Below are positions 25,501-38,760 of a stretch of DNA of 64,000 nucleotides, piece by piece. Made by a program: the position numbers and the translations under genes. A model generated the notes under the pieces. The model was not told where the DNA came from and searched no databases. It was given only the letters and a program-made list of their open reading frames with translations. The first letter of the stretch is position 1, and every line of letters begins with the position of its first letter. This stretch comes from Inia geoffrensis (taxonomy: Eukaryota; Chordata; Mammalia; Artiodactyla; Iniidae), in contig CM070905.1 of assembly GCA_036417435.1 (NCBI GenBank), forward strand, positions 66,667,092-66,731,091, written 5' to 3'.

Positions 25501-28500
25501 AAGTAATCTAGCAGGTCTTCTTGCTTGTTAGCTTCAACTCTGGTTCAAGGAATTCTAGTTAGTACCACCTTCTCGGCCGCCTCATTTCCTTGACATTTGA
25601 TAGTGACATCATGGATGAGTTAGCTCTCTCTGTATTGCTTTAGCCCAGTGGAAATAAATATCAAGTATTATCTGAAGGATAAATGTTAAGAGTGATGGAT
25701 GTGCAAATACTTATTCTAAACACAGTGGAGGTCTGAGGTGAAACAAAGTTCGTGAAAGCCATCTTGAGATGGGCTTACTGTGATTGAGAAGTTCTTTGTA
25801 CAAAATCCATATTGATTTTTGACTGTAATCCTCTTGCCTAATGGATGCTACACTCTATCATCATAGCTATAATATAATAATAGAGTCACATTATAGATAT
25901 TTTCTATTACCTTTTTGCAAGGAATTATCTAATATACTGATAAAAATGGCCAAGATAACGGTAAGAGTAGTCTTGGGAAAAAAATGTTCTATAAACATTG
26001 TTTATTTTGGGGTACGTAAGTAATATCTCATTTGGTTAAATATCTCTATTGCCTATTCAATCTATAAATATTTTAGGACTCTGATCCACATAAATCCTAC
26101 CTTTTTACTTGCAATACTGTCAGTGGAAATAGTTGAAGAATAGGTTCACATAATATTTCCACTGTAATGGCTCAGTAAACTCTAGCATCTGTATGGGCAG
26201 TGGCTCAAGGCTGAAGAAATCAAGCCGGCAGCTGTGGAAACAGGGATATTAAAGTTCTTAGAGTGGGAGTGGAGGGGAGCCTGGAAAAATAGCTGATGCT
26301 GCATCTTCTTGTTGTAGCATGGAAAATGAACGATCGGGGTGGTTACAGACTTTTAGGTGTGGAAACCAGTAGGGAATGAGGCTCTGCTTTTTCAAACAGT
26401 AATCAATGAGGAAAAGTCAATTCAAATAATGAAAATTTCAGTAGTTTCAGAACCATGGATTAATGCTACTAAGCAGGCTTGCAGTCCATTCATCTTCTTA
26501 TATTTTGATATTTAAGAGTGCAAGCAGGAAAGCCTGGGGGACATAAACCAACATAGCAGTATTTAATGAAATAGTCATTTAACTGGAGAACTTGTGGAAA
26601 GGTATGTAGACAGAAAGGTTACTTAAAATAGCCCCACAAGTATTTTTTTGAAGCCGATGGTGGAACAAGCAGAAAACTTGCACTAGGTTGTAATTCTGTT
26701 TATTCAATAGAATCTATCGAGTGAAAAATGACTAATGGTTTTAGTGCTAAGTAACTTTCAGTAATTTGATAAGGTTCTAAGAGGGAACTTTGTAGGGAAT
26801 CTCTGTTTCTAGATTCCGGGTTGTTAACTTGGGTTTGAAACTGATTACCTGTAAAATTCAATGTGAAATTCTAATCTTTCAGCATGTTGTGACAGTAAAT
26901 ATCTCAATGACATATTTGGGCTGCTCCCAAATATAAGAAACATAATATATAAACGGTCACGTTTTCTTCTATATAGAATTCATTCTATAAAGATGATCTT
27001 CTCTTAACTCTTTCATATTTATCCAGTTGAGAATGGATTTTAGTACATTCCAGCCATACCAGTTCTGGAATTGAGACTATAGCCTGTTGCTTACCAGATT
27101 TGGTACTGAAAAAATACGTAACACTCTGTTCTTTAATCCAAATTCTGTTAAGTTCATTTTTATTAAGATTCCATTCTAGTTACTAGGTGATACTGCATTG
27201 GTATCAATACATTCCATGAGATAATAGCAATTAACCACTGAGCAAATACATTTTCCATGAAAGAATAAAATGGGGTCATGCTACCTTGATATCAGGGCCT
27301 CTTTAACATTCTGAGACTGTTGGCTAATACCAAAACAGCGTTATAAAAATTGTGGATAATTTCAAAAATATTTTTTCTGAGCTGTGACCTGGATATCTTG
27401 GAATCCATTGACCTTGTCCTCTCCATGGAAAGCCTTGGAAGTTTCAGATGACTCCCCTCTTCAAGGCCACAGAAGATTCTGGGCTGCCTTTGGGCCATCG
27501 GTGAGCATAGACAACCTTTTCAGCAATCTCAATGCTATTACTTTTATTCCATTAGGACATGTGGAACATTTTCCAAGGTGTCACTTGCCAGGTTTCTAGA
27601 AAGATATCAGGCGCTATTTTCTTCTCTGAGTATCCGGATTTTTAAGGAGCATGTTACTTTATCGGTCTCCTTTCCCTCTGGGTGTAGTCCTAGAGGCGGG
27701 GGCGATGTGCAGGGTGGCTTCAGAGAGACATGGGTATACAAGCTCTTACCCTGGCTGCTGCTTCCTTTTCTGTCCTCAACTCTTGGGTTCTTCAGTTTAG
27801 GTTAGAAAAACTGACTCTTAATGTATTTGAGAAGAAGAAGTGAAAATATTATTTGTGCAGGTGTTTGTTTCCTTTCATCTTACTGTCTCTGCCAGAGCTT
27901 TAAGTGGAAAGGTCGAGGCCTGACTCTTTACACCCTGTTCTGGATAAGCTGTGACTTCACCTGTTTGAGATGAGAGGCCAAGGTTACCCTGGCTGTTTCA
28001 TAAAATGGGTGTACAATCGTGATTCAAAAGGGAATTACTCTGGTACAGTAGATCTATGAGCAATGTGAAAATGTTCCCACCGCATTTCCATTTACAGCTA
28101 AGCCTTTTTCATAAGAACAAAATTTGTAATATCTGTGTAGTCATAAAGTAATAGGAATAAGGTCATTTGGGGGTAACACCAGAAGTCTGAATTCAAATTC
28201 TTTACTGAATGTGAGGCTCAGGCAAAATTGTTCTCCTGGCCCTAAGTGTGACAGGTCTTGCCTCGACCCACTCAAACATGAAAACAGAAGTACTGATTTG
28301 GTAAATTGCACCGAAATCAGTCTATTCCCAGTGTTGTGAACATGGTAAAAGTCAAACCGCAAACCAATCGAATTGGTTGGCAAATCTTCAAAGAGAAAAT
28401 CTGTGAGTCTACGAGGCATATAGAGGTCGTCAAACTTGGCCGAGAGATTGGAAAGGCAAGGTTGGTGTTCTTGTGTGAAGTGACATTTGTTACGTAAAGC

Positions 28501-29084
28501 AATAAAGTATATAACTTGAGGCTAAATGCTAAGCTGTTCGACAAAGCCAGTGAAGAAGAAAAATCCATCTTCGCTTTCAATTTCTTTTAGAAAGTCCTTT
28601 TCCCCCCTATCTTTTTGTGTGTATGCTCACCATTCAGTTTTTCAAGGTTTGTAGTTTTCCACCATGATTACATTGTCTGGGACAGTAAGCAGCTAGATTA
28701 GAATAGTAAATATATTTTTTTCTCTGAAATTAAGATATTTGTATAATAGTCATCCAGCTTTTATGAGAGGAAGAAGACAATAAACATGGTCTTTATATGG
28801 TCTTTATATGGTCTCATTACTACTTGTAAAATATATCAAGTAGAATCCCAATTCCTATGTAGAAAACACACTGGTGGTCTCTTCTCTAGAAAGCCCGTTA
28901 ATACCCTGAAGATCCAACACTATTATTATACTCTTCTCTTGATAGACTTAAACCACATCTCCTATAAAAAGAAATGTAAGCAGGCAATTCTTCACACAGC
29001 ACAGGCAAAAAGTTAAAATCGTATGCAAGCAAATAACCCAGAGATAGTCAAAGCTTTTACTATTATATCCCTTTTATCCCTTTT
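22562..29084. other. Long AT-rich, mostly unique block
   Basis: About 6.5 kb without a recognised gene or strong repeat. Homopolymer runs at 23,250-23,265 and 24,747-24,762. A segment at 28,140-28,580 is unusually open on both strands and keeps several CpGs. Tandem TATGGTCTTTA units at 28,786-28,812. An intron or intergenic desert is the simplest reading. Confidence 0.5.
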
Positions 29085-29705
29085 TTCATATGTATCTTGT
29101 CTTTGCTCCTTTACTTTATTTCCTGTTTACTTCTATTTATAATTGGACTTTAAACTCAGTATTGTATCCATGTTATGAACCCATATTAAATATCCCTCAA
29201 AAGTGTGATTTTTAAACAATGGAGGGATGATAACTCAGTAGTATGGATGTATCATGTTATTTTTCAACCATTTTGTAATATGTGATGTTTAGGATATTTC
29301 TAATGTATTATAAATAGCTCTGTAAAAATACCCTTATTTCTTTGTGCATTTTTCTAATTAGTTGTTTGGGGTAAGTTTCTGGATTTGGAACTAGTAGGTC
29401 AGAGTTAGGAGCGTTCTTATGATCTTTGATAGATATTAAGTTGCTCTCCAGAAATTTTGTACGGATTTAAACTTCCACAGGCTATAGTTTTTTTTTTTTT
29501 GCGGTACGCAGGCCTCTCACTGTTGTGGCCTCTCCCGTTGCGGAGCACAGGCTCTGGACGCGCAGGCTCAGTGGCCATGGCTCACGGGCCCAGCCGCTCC
29601 GCGGCACGTGGGATCTTCCCGGACCAGGGCATGAACCCGTGTCCCCTGCATCGGCAGGCGGACTCTCAACCACTGCGCCACCAGGGAAGCCCTATAGTTA
29701 CTTTA
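29085..29705 (-). mobile_element. Old L1ME-type fragment, split by a SINE
   Basis: The plus strand reads TTTCAACCATTTTGTAATATG, TAAATAGCTCTGTAAAAATACCC, TTTGTGCATTTTTCTAATTAG, GTTTCTGGATTTGGAACTAGTAGGTCAGAG and TTAAGTTGCTCTCCAGAAATTTTGTAC, a diverged reverse-complement L1 3' region. It is interrupted at 29.49 kb by a CHR SINE. Confidence 0.75.
29490..29691 (-). mobile_element. CHR-family SINE
   Basis: Minus-strand CHR copy with intact A- and B-box-like motifs. Flanked by a perfect 8-bp duplication CTATAGTT at 29,482-29,489 and 29,692-29,699. Low divergence and several retained CpGs suggest a fairly recent insertion. Confidence 0.96.
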
Positions 29706-32640
29706 AGAGTTGAAGTTAAATGGCTCTGCAGGTCAACATTCTGCCTGCTAGAGGGAGATGTTTTATTAGGATTTGGGGGGATAATTTATAATTCACATGG
29801 TATTGATTATTATTGTTACATTAACCTACACGTGGCATTCTATTTGGGGGGGAGGGCCTATGCATTATGCAAGGAGAGAAAGATTAGTTTTTGTCTATTT
29901 CCTTAAATAGAAAAAGATTGCTGTTTAAATGAAACATAAATAGCTCACATATCCATATAAACAAGTATCATCCCAATGCACACTCCCAGTCCAGCGCTCT
30001 GACATTATTCCAGAAACTTTCAGAGCTTCTGACTATTCAGGAAACGGTTATCTTCTGTGCTCAGGTTGTATGTAACTCCTGGGATACTTGTACTTGGTTG
30101 AAGTCCTTTTCAATATTCATGCTTTCTTCAAATCCATTTCCTTGGCAAAACCTTCCAAGAGATGATGATTCAACTACTTAGTTAGAATCAGTTACTCATT
30201 GCCCTGTTTTACTTCTGATAATACCTTTCTTTTACCGGATTAAATACTGATTTTCAAAAATTTCCACAAGTGGATCGTAACTTACCAAATGAAGTATTAA
30301 AGGTTGTATTCACAACACTGTCTAGCCCAGAACTTTGTATGTATGAAATGTTCAGTGAAGCATTGATTGAACTGAACTGAAATGACATAATGACATGATA
30401 GTATCTGTCTTGTAAAATCCATCCATTTAAGTAAGTCTCTATCTGTTACGTTGCAGGAGTTGAACTAATTCCGTCTTATAAGAGTGGTATAGGTTAAGAA
30501 ATAGGCTTTACTGGGAAAAGGAAAATTTCATATAGAGAAAGGAAAGCATGAGGTTCTGTGATCCCCACGTCATGTGGTTGAGAGCCACAGAGAGGATGGG
30601 GCACAGCTGTGTGGATGTGGACTCTGATGCACAGACCTCACCCCCACTTCAGTTACTCTCCTTTCTTGTGGTACAGTTCTGAGAACCATCTCACCTGTGA
30701 GATAATACACACCAGGTAGTCTGGATTTGGGGTATCAGCTGTTTAATTAGTTACCTGGGAATGCCAACTGCTCATGACCAGGAGACTTTGGACCAGTGGG
30801 ATATTGTGGCCCCTCATGCTGGGACAAGGGAAACGTTGGTTCCTTTGGAAGCTGAGTTTAAGTGCAGTCTTCCAGTTGGGGTAGGGAGAGAAACACCTCT
30901 TTCTTTTTCCAGTATCCAAAAGGTTTCTTATACTGGCCCCCCAGAATGGGCTCCCAGGGGTCTTTTTCGGACCACTCCACTCAGTGTTCCATCAAACGCA
31001 TTCCTTCATGTAGGACACCTTTCGAGCCACAATTTCCATGACTTGTTTTTCCAGCAAACATTTAAGTGTTATTACATGTTAGGTGCTATGATAAGTGAAG
31101 AAATAAAAAATAACAGTCTTTGCACAATGTGCTTGCTGTCCAATGGAGCTCTGTTCTGATGTAATCAATTCAGGAAGCAAGCTTTGAAATTTTTATGGCT
31201 AAAATAGAATTACATTAATTTTTAAATAAGTAACTTATTAGTCAAATTAACATGGAGAATAAAGCCAGTTGTGGTAGATAAGACGGAAGTATTACAAGTA
31301 TTTGTGCTCAACAGTCACCTCTGACTGTAATCCATCTTTCTTGACAATTCTGCTTTTCTCTTAAATGAAAAGTCCTCTTAACTTTTAACTCATGCCCTAT
31401 ACCTGGGGAGCCTCTATGTAAATTTAAGACTTATATGGATATATAGTCATTTCTGAAATGAAAACTAAAATCATAATACTCAAAATATATCCATTTAAGT
31501 TTCTCTAAATTTCCAAGAATTATAAACAATGAGATACATGAAGACAAATTATTTGCAGTAGTAAAACTTGATATACTAACAGTCCATAGATGAGCTTTTG
31601 CCTAACTATGATGAAACATATGTGTAATCCTGGTGTCTCCGTGGTTTCCATCCCAGCTGCTCAGCTCTTTCCAAAGCTGAGGCACACTGATGTGTGAGGT
31701 GTCCACATCTCCAACCCCTAGACTTTCCTCAGTGACTAACCTGATCCTCACTGTACACTGGGTAGCAAAAATTAAACCCTTCTTTTCTGGGGTGCAACAA
31801 ACAGGTTATTCCTGAGTTAGATTTACTAAAGGACGTGATAAAAATTACTAACATACACTTGAGGGCAAACAAAGCAAAAAACAACACATGGGTATTATTA
31901 TGGTCAAGATATAGAAGGTGGGTTTACAACCACAGTCAATGGATTTAGTATTTCTTATTTTAACAGTCAGTCTTTGTGACTCTGTATTTTACATGTCTTC
32001 TTTTGGGAGCAAATGGATGCCCTGTTTGGAGACTATCCGTAGGACTAGGTCCCAACTTTGCAGTATCTTTGAATGAATTTGAAATAGGTCATCAACTGTT
32101 CTCATAACTGTCTGTGGTATATGTGAAAGAATCTGGCAAAATCAGGACTATGATTAGAGCTGGTAACCGATAAATTCCAGTTTGCTTCACTCAGTAGGCT
32201 TCCTGTAAATGTTAGAAGATGAGAACAATGTTGTTTTGATATTAGGAAAACTTGTAGTTGGAGCTTTTATCTAGAAATGTTAAAGTTCTTGGTAAAACAC
32301 AACCTCATTAATCTTTAGTCTTATTAACATTTTTTAAAAGAATAGATAAATATTAAAGTAAACTTTCTTTTCAGACAGTTTTCCCTAGATTTACCGTTTG
32401 GTACTTGGATTAAATCAATATAATAAAAGATGAAAAAAGTATACTGGTTAATTCAATCTCTTTTTGACAAAGTGAAAGGTAAGACTTGGATACAGGAGGA
32501 ATGGTTGGTTCATTTGTATCCAGCAGCAGCATCAACTGGGCACTGTCTGCCAGGCCCCTCAGGGATGTGGAGGCGAGTGGAAGTCGTTATCATGTCACTG
32601 AACTCCTGAGCCGCCTGCTTCCTGGACAGCCACAGTGATC
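29706..32640. other. Unique sequence
   Basis: No gene recognised. The stretch 30,540-31,160 is richer in GC than its surroundings and includes a 132-codon open frame (30,761-31,159) without known similarity. Around 31,060-31,150 the ATTACATGTTAGGTGCTATG.. GAAATAAA pattern resembles an ancient dispersed mammalian repeat. Confidence 0.45.
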
Positions 32641-32654
32641 TCCAAGCTCTGGCA

Positions 32655-32830
32655 AATCTGGGGCTCTATTTCAAATGCACTTACTCAGCACACAGGATTA
32701 GGATCCAGACAACCAGGGTAGCTAGCTCAGTGACCTTAGATAAGTTGTTTATCTCTCTGGTTTTAAGTTAATTCAGGTACAGAATGAGAATAAGGGTAAC
32801 ATCTATACCTTCTTCTCTAACCTAACATCT
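32655..32830 (+). mobile_element. MIR SINE remnant
   Basis: AGGATTAGGATCCAGACAACC.. GCTCAGTGACCTTAGATAAGTTGTTTATCTCTCTGG..GAATGAGAATAAGGGTAACATCTATACC matches the plus-strand MIR core and 3' half. Confidence 0.75.
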
Positions 32831-32921
32831 TTGTTATGCTAAAGCCAATTTAGCACTTACAGCTACCCTACTCAGAGCACTTACTATGTAGAAGCTATTA
32901 TGATTAAAAATTCTAATAGTG

Positions 32922-33147
32922 GGGCTTCCCTGGTGGCGCAGTGGTTGAGAGTCTGCCTGCCGATGCAGGGGACACGGGTTCGTGCCCCGGTCCGGGAAGA
33001 TCCCACATGCCGCGGAGCGGCTGGGCCCGTGAGCCACGGCTGCCGAGCCTGCGCGGCCGGAGCCTGAGCTCCGCAATGGGAGAGGCCACAACGGTGAGAG
33101 GCCCGCATACTGCAAAAAAACAAAAAACAAAAAACAAAAAAAACCCA
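32922..33147 (+). mobile_element. CHR-family SINE
   Basis: Plus-strand CHR element with GGGCTTCCCTGGTGGCGCAG head, GGTTCGTGCCCCGG B-box region and a (CAAAAAA)n tail. Flanked by a perfect 13-bp duplication ATTCTAATAGTGG at 32,910-32,922 and 33,148-33,160. Very CpG-rich (CGGCTGCCGAGCC..GCGCGGCCGG), so probably young. Confidence 0.97.
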
Positions 33148-33160
33148 ATTCTAATAGTGG

Positions 33161-36100
33161 AATGTAAAGGTATGTGGTTCCAAAAGGGAAAGTGAAAGAT
33201 TGCCTGGAAATTTGGCAGACTTTTTGCAGGGAGTAGGGATGACTAAACTGACTCTTGAAAGCTACCCAGAATTCTACTTGTAAGGAACAATCCAGGAGGC
33301 TGATAAACTTTTATTTCTACCTTCTATTTTAATATGTTTTTATCTTCGTTTTTTTAAACTTTCTGAATTAATATATATAAATCACTGAGCTCAGCATCCT
33401 GGCTCCACGTACTTCTTACTCAGCAAGTATTAGTTCCATTCTTTCCCATCCCCACTTTTCTTCTCTAGCTAGCATGTCTGTGAGAGGTGGGTTAGGAGGG
33501 AGTTAAAGATGATGGCCCTTGAAAGAGGAACAGGATTTCAGCATGCAGTGATGGAGGAGGAACAGCCTGGAGGGTGGAAAAGTCCCATTTAAAGGCATAG
33601 AGTTGGGAAGCATGTTCAAGAAATAAAGCTCTGCTGTTTGAACTATAAAGTACCCCAAAGTGAAAGATGAGGATATCAGGTTAAAATAATAGGATAAACG
33701 CAGATAATCATGGATTTGCAATGCCAATTTAGATAATGATTGTCAAGTAAGAGCAAAATGACATAGGATTTCTTACGTCAAATAAAGAGCATGTATCACT
33801 CATTTAGATGGGACCAGTAAGGATGTGAAGGCACCTGCATATTTAGAAACAGGAATTATGCTAATATGATCATTCTCAGGAGAAAAATGTGTGTAATACG
33901 AGACAGAAAACCATCTGAGATTGAATTGCCTCCTTAGAAATCCTTTTTTTCCTTCTTATTTTTAAATAACTCATTCATTATTTGGTACAATATAGGAAAT
34001 ATTCTTTATATGGATATTATTTCAGAGACAAAATGCTTTAAAAATGCTGTTGTGAGTTACATAATGATTACGAACCTGAAAAATGATTTCATTATGTAAA
34101 ATGTATTTACGTACACATTAATGTTAAAAGGATTCTAATGTTTTACAAAGTCATGCAAGATGAACGTTAGGAGAAAATCACTGAAATGGGTTGCATTTCA
34201 AGATTTAGACTATATAAAAAATTGTCAGTTTGCTATAATTATGCATGGAAGACAATTTTTGATACTACCCTATTTGAAATCTTCTCATTGAAATGTTTTT
34301 TTAAAACACATCAACACAGAGACATTGTAGAAATGAGTGTTTTAATGAGAGGTACTAGATCTGAAAATGACATGGATCTTTCCTGTTACTCAATGTGTAT
34401 GCTTTTTAGGTTGGCTAATACATATCTTAATGAACCAATGATTTTTTATGGTATTAATAGCCTGAATCTCTTAAGGGGAGACGAAGGATCCCAGCATGAT
34501 ATACCTGAATTTAGATAGAACGCTTTTTAAGCTTGGATAGTAGCTCTGTGAGCAGTGTACTGCAGTAGAAATGGACTTGGAATTGAACAAGGATTACAGG
34601 GTTCTAGACTCATCATCTGCTATTTAATCTTGTGGCTTGGGCAGATCTGGGCCCCCTTTTTGTCTTCTCTAATGATGACACCAGCGCTTACATAGTTTTT
34701 GTGAGGACTAAAATAAAAAATACTTTTTACTGTGTGAAAATGCTACTAAGTACTAAACAGACATGACAAATTGAAGTACATTTGGCACACAAATGGATTG
34801 GCTGCCTCCAGAATTTGTTTCACAATAAATACACATGTTGAAATTCTTTGAAGAACGTTTCATGCATTTATCAATGTGAACATATTGTTACTGTGAATGT
34901 TATAAAACACCTTGGTTTAAATGAAGTATAAGATCATGTGCCATCCCCAAATTTAGAAAGTAGAGGGAAAAAAATGTTTCAAAATTGTATCTCTTTGTTT
35001 AAGAAAGACCCAGATTATCAACCAACACGACAGTAATGAGCTAACATCACTATCACAATCTATTTTATGAATGTGTGAACGTTCAGAATATAGTACTTAG
35101 GGCCACAGGTACCGAATCTTACACCTGAAAAGGAGTCATCTTGACTCTTACCAATTTACAAAAACTTTTGCTGCACAAATTGGGCGGGCTGAGAGAGAGA
35201 ATCTATAAACTATTATTAATCATTTTTAACACTAGTTTTCAAGCCAACTGATCAAATTAAATTTTATTTTCATACCAGGTGAGATAATGTGGTGAGATTC
35301 ATGAGCAATCAATTCAACTCTCTTCAGAAGATGGAAAATGGCATGTTTAGAATCTGTGGTTACCCAGAAATACTGCTTGAATTTATGTGTGATCTGACAT
35401 ACTGGACCACTCTTACATTCTGAAACTACCATCAACATTATTTGAAAGAAAACAATTTTGCTTATTCACATAGCATAAAATAACTGCTTTATAAGAGTGA
35501 AAGGTGTCTACTAAGATTGCATAAGCAACACTTAGATGAAAATTGATGTAAGAAAAGGCAGTATAGTCTTCAGGGATGATCTTTGGGGTCTGTATATTGC
35601 TATAAAATAGAAGCTTAAAATCTTTGTCAAAAAGTATGAATCTGTGAGCAGCAAACGTGGGTAGGAAAACTCCTGGATTCCAGGGAGGAAAAAATGACAA
35701 AAGAATTAGGGGTAACAGTGTCTGTTGCTCACACAGGAACAAAAACAGGGTCTGCTCCCACCTGCCAGAATGGAAAACCTCAACATAGACAAGACTTTGG
35801 GTAAAGAACACAGAGGCTTTGTTCTGGGTTTAGTAGTGGGGAAAAATTAGGCCTGAATGAACAATACGTCTAATACATGTTCAAAAGTTTGAAGAAAAAA
35901 TGTTTTGTTTTGCATGTTGATTTCAGAGGTTTAAAAAAATGTTTCATGTCAAAGTTGTAACATTCAGTTTATATGACTTACAAAAATACTTGTTAGCTGT
36001 ATTAGCTTCATTATTTTGCTAATAATTATGTCACAGTGAGAGATAGTTAGCTAACATGTGGTGTGCTGCTTTATCAGAAAACAATAGTGATCTTATTTTA

Positions 36101-38099
36101 TTTGATATACTTGCCCTGGCACCTTGCCCTCAGATAACCAGTGACTTTTAGCCTGGTTAACTAATTTCTGGAACTCATTGCCCATAACTACCTCAAAGTC
36201 CACATTTTATAGACCGAGACTTAATAAAATTATATCCTAGTACTAACATTTTTGAAATGTTACCTTTTTCTAGAATTGGTACTTTTCTGTATAATAATTT
36301 CTTTGACTACAGTAAAAAACAGTAATTAGATTCAAGGAACATTTCATTTCACTGAAGAAAATATTAAAAAGTTATAGTCATTCAAGAAATACCTGAATTT
36401 AAGTACTGAAACGATTCATAATAAAAATATCTCAGAAGAGTGAGACATATGCTTATGTTTCATGCTATTTATTGCTCCATGAGTTGAACATATGAACAGT
36501 TCTACCTGAGCCTTGCTTGCCCTGTAAGGAAACATTGTAAAAGCTTTGGCGTGTTTGGTTTTATGCCGGGGTGCAAGCTCAGACTTCAATTAAAAAACTG
36601 TTGCTGATCAATAACTATTGCCTTAAAGGATGTATTTACAAGACTTTCACATACATGTCTAGAAATGGCAAATGACTACAAGTTTTACTCCAAACTAAGT
36701 AGTCTGATAGTACAAGTGAGTGTTCACCAGTGTGTTAAAATTTTCTAGTATATATTAACTATAAATTAATTTGCAGGTTAAAATATTTATTCTAAACAAA
36801 AATCAAATATTAGTAGGAAGAAACCCTGAGGCACCCCTGCGGAATCTTTGGAATTTGGAGAACACAGTTCTAAATCTATACAAGTTGAAAGACTTCTTCA
36901 GTTTAGCATGGGGCTACTTTTCCTAAATCTTCACTCCACAGTTTTATTGGGGGTGAGTGGAAGGGGAGGTGCTTTGCTTAAAATTCTAGGTATTATTTTT
37001 CTTAAGATATGAAAGCAAACATGTAAAAATTGAAATAGCATTGAATAACATTCTGTAGCAATGTTTTAAAATCATATATCAAATTTTATTGGAACCTGAT
37101 ATATTCTTTTAAAAGTTATATGTAGCTATAGGAAATAAAACTTTTTATGTGGTAAGTAAATTTCAAAGATAATTGAGGAAACAGGAGACCTGTCATATCT
37201 GTAAATATTACAATCTATGTGAATTGTAATACATTTCTGGTGAGTCTTCAGCTGCTCTATTCAGCAGGCAAATGTCTTTTATGTTAGTAGACAAAGAATC
37301 TTTTCTAAAGGAGAAAAAAAGTTTTAAAGTCACTTCTAAAGCCACCATTCTGCTTAGGAAACTAGTGTCAGATTTAGTTCCTGTAGTAACCGATGGTTGT
37401 GTATCTTTGACACATTAAAATAGATGGTCGCTGAAATCATGCTCTAGGACAAATTTATTTGAGGGTGAATTATGATTGTATGTAATATTGGTAGCTAAGT
37501 TTCCCATATTTAATGGAAAATTCCATGTAGTAAGGAGTTCTTAATTAAAATGGTATTAATAAGTGGAGAACTGTGGAGAGAATATTATAAATTCATGTTT
37601 GAACATTTCTTCAGTGGTTTTCCTTCAACAGAAAGCATGTGCAGTCTTTGAGGGTTCCCTTCATCTAGTAATTCACAGAAGGGAAGGGTTTTAGGTTTTT
37701 CAACCTCCTCTCTAGAGGCAGCCTTTTCCTCTGCTGCTCCGTCCTATCCTGGAGCCTTCATTGCCCACCACTGCTTGGAATTCAGGGCATGCACTTTCGT
37801 CTTCTCGCAGTGCCATCACTGACAGTCTGGATGCTAAGGAATATTTCTTGTAGTCTCTCTGTAATTGCAAACTTCATATAACTCACTGACTACTTCCTGT
37901 CTATGTACGTCTAGTGTACAGTGTTTCTTCTCTCTTGGCTGACATTATTTTCTCATATCCCTTGTTTTGTGCAAGGATGAAAAATGATATGAACTGCCAC
38001 CCCCAAGGGATATTATGATTGGTTAGTCGGTGAAGAAGGGAAATTTTACTTTCTTTGGAATCCTGGGATATTTTTAGGACCCTAGAAATAACACTCTTC
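33161..38099. other. Unique AT-rich block
   Basis: No gene recognised. Contains a MIR at about 34.55 kb and a 132-codon minus-strand open frame at 35,413-35,811 that I cannot assign; it lacks a convincing coding signature in flanking sequence. The rest is single-copy-looking, AT-rich DNA. Confidence 0.45.
34550..34745 (+). mobile_element. MIR SINE remnant
   Basis: GTAGAAATGGACTTGGAATTG.. GTTCTAGACTCATC.. TCTTGTGGCTTGGGCAGATC.. TAATGATGACACCAGCGCTTACATAGTTTTTGTGAGGAC follows the MIR order on the plus strand. Confidence 0.65.
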
Positions 38100-38755
38100 T
38101 CATATGATGCAGCAATCCCACTTGTGGGCATATACCCAGAGAAAACCGGAATTCAAAAAGACACATGAACCCCAATGTTCATTGGAGCACTGTTCACAAT
38201 TAGCCAAGACATGGAAACAACATAAATGTCCATGGACAAATGAATGGATAGAGAAGATGTGGTACATATATACAATGGAATATTACTCAGCCATAAAAAG
38301 GAACAAAATTGGGTCGTTTGTAGAGATGTGGATGGACCTAGAGTCTGTTATACAGAGTGAAGTAAGTCAGAGAAAAACAAATTATATATTAACACATATA
38401 TGTGGAATTTAGAAAAATGGTATAGATGATCTTATTTGCTAAGCAGAAATAGACATAGAGATGTAGAGAACAAACGATACCAATGGATACCAAGGGGGAG
38501 GGGGGGTGGGATGAATTGGGAGATGGGGATTGACATATATACACTATTGATACTATTTATAACATAGATAACTAATGAGAACCTACTGTATAGCTCGGGG
38601 AACTATACTCAATGCTCTGTGATGACCTAAATGGGAAGGAAATCCAAAATAGAGGGGATATATGTATATGTATAGCTGATTCATTTTGCTGTACAGTAGA
38701 AACTAACACAACATTGTAAAGCAGCTATACACAAATTATACCAAAAAAAAAAAAA
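38100..38755 (+). mobile_element. 5'-truncated L1 3' end (plus strand)
   Basis: Starts in the ORF2 C-terminus (MMQQSHLWAYTQRKPEF, a version of the [15 protein letters not shown] segment), continues in an open frame to 38,412 with [17 protein letters not shown] and QSEVSQ, then the 3' UTR with a G-rich tract at 38,494-38,510, TTGCTGTACAGTAGAAACTAAC, and an A-tail at 38,742-38,755. It is a different 3'-UTR subtype from the minus-strand L1s at 3-5 kb. Confidence 0.95.
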
Positions 38756-38760
38756 ACCCC

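Noticed and set aside
25905..25970. 39-nt micro-exon ending in ACG|GTAAGA
   Set aside because: Weak acceptor, non-consensus base before the donor, and no phase partner nearby.
32980..33000. tRNA-like A- and B-box motifs (GGTTCGTGCCC)
   Set aside because: They belong to tRNA-derived SINE heads; no cloverleaf or acceptor stem of a true tRNA gene is present.
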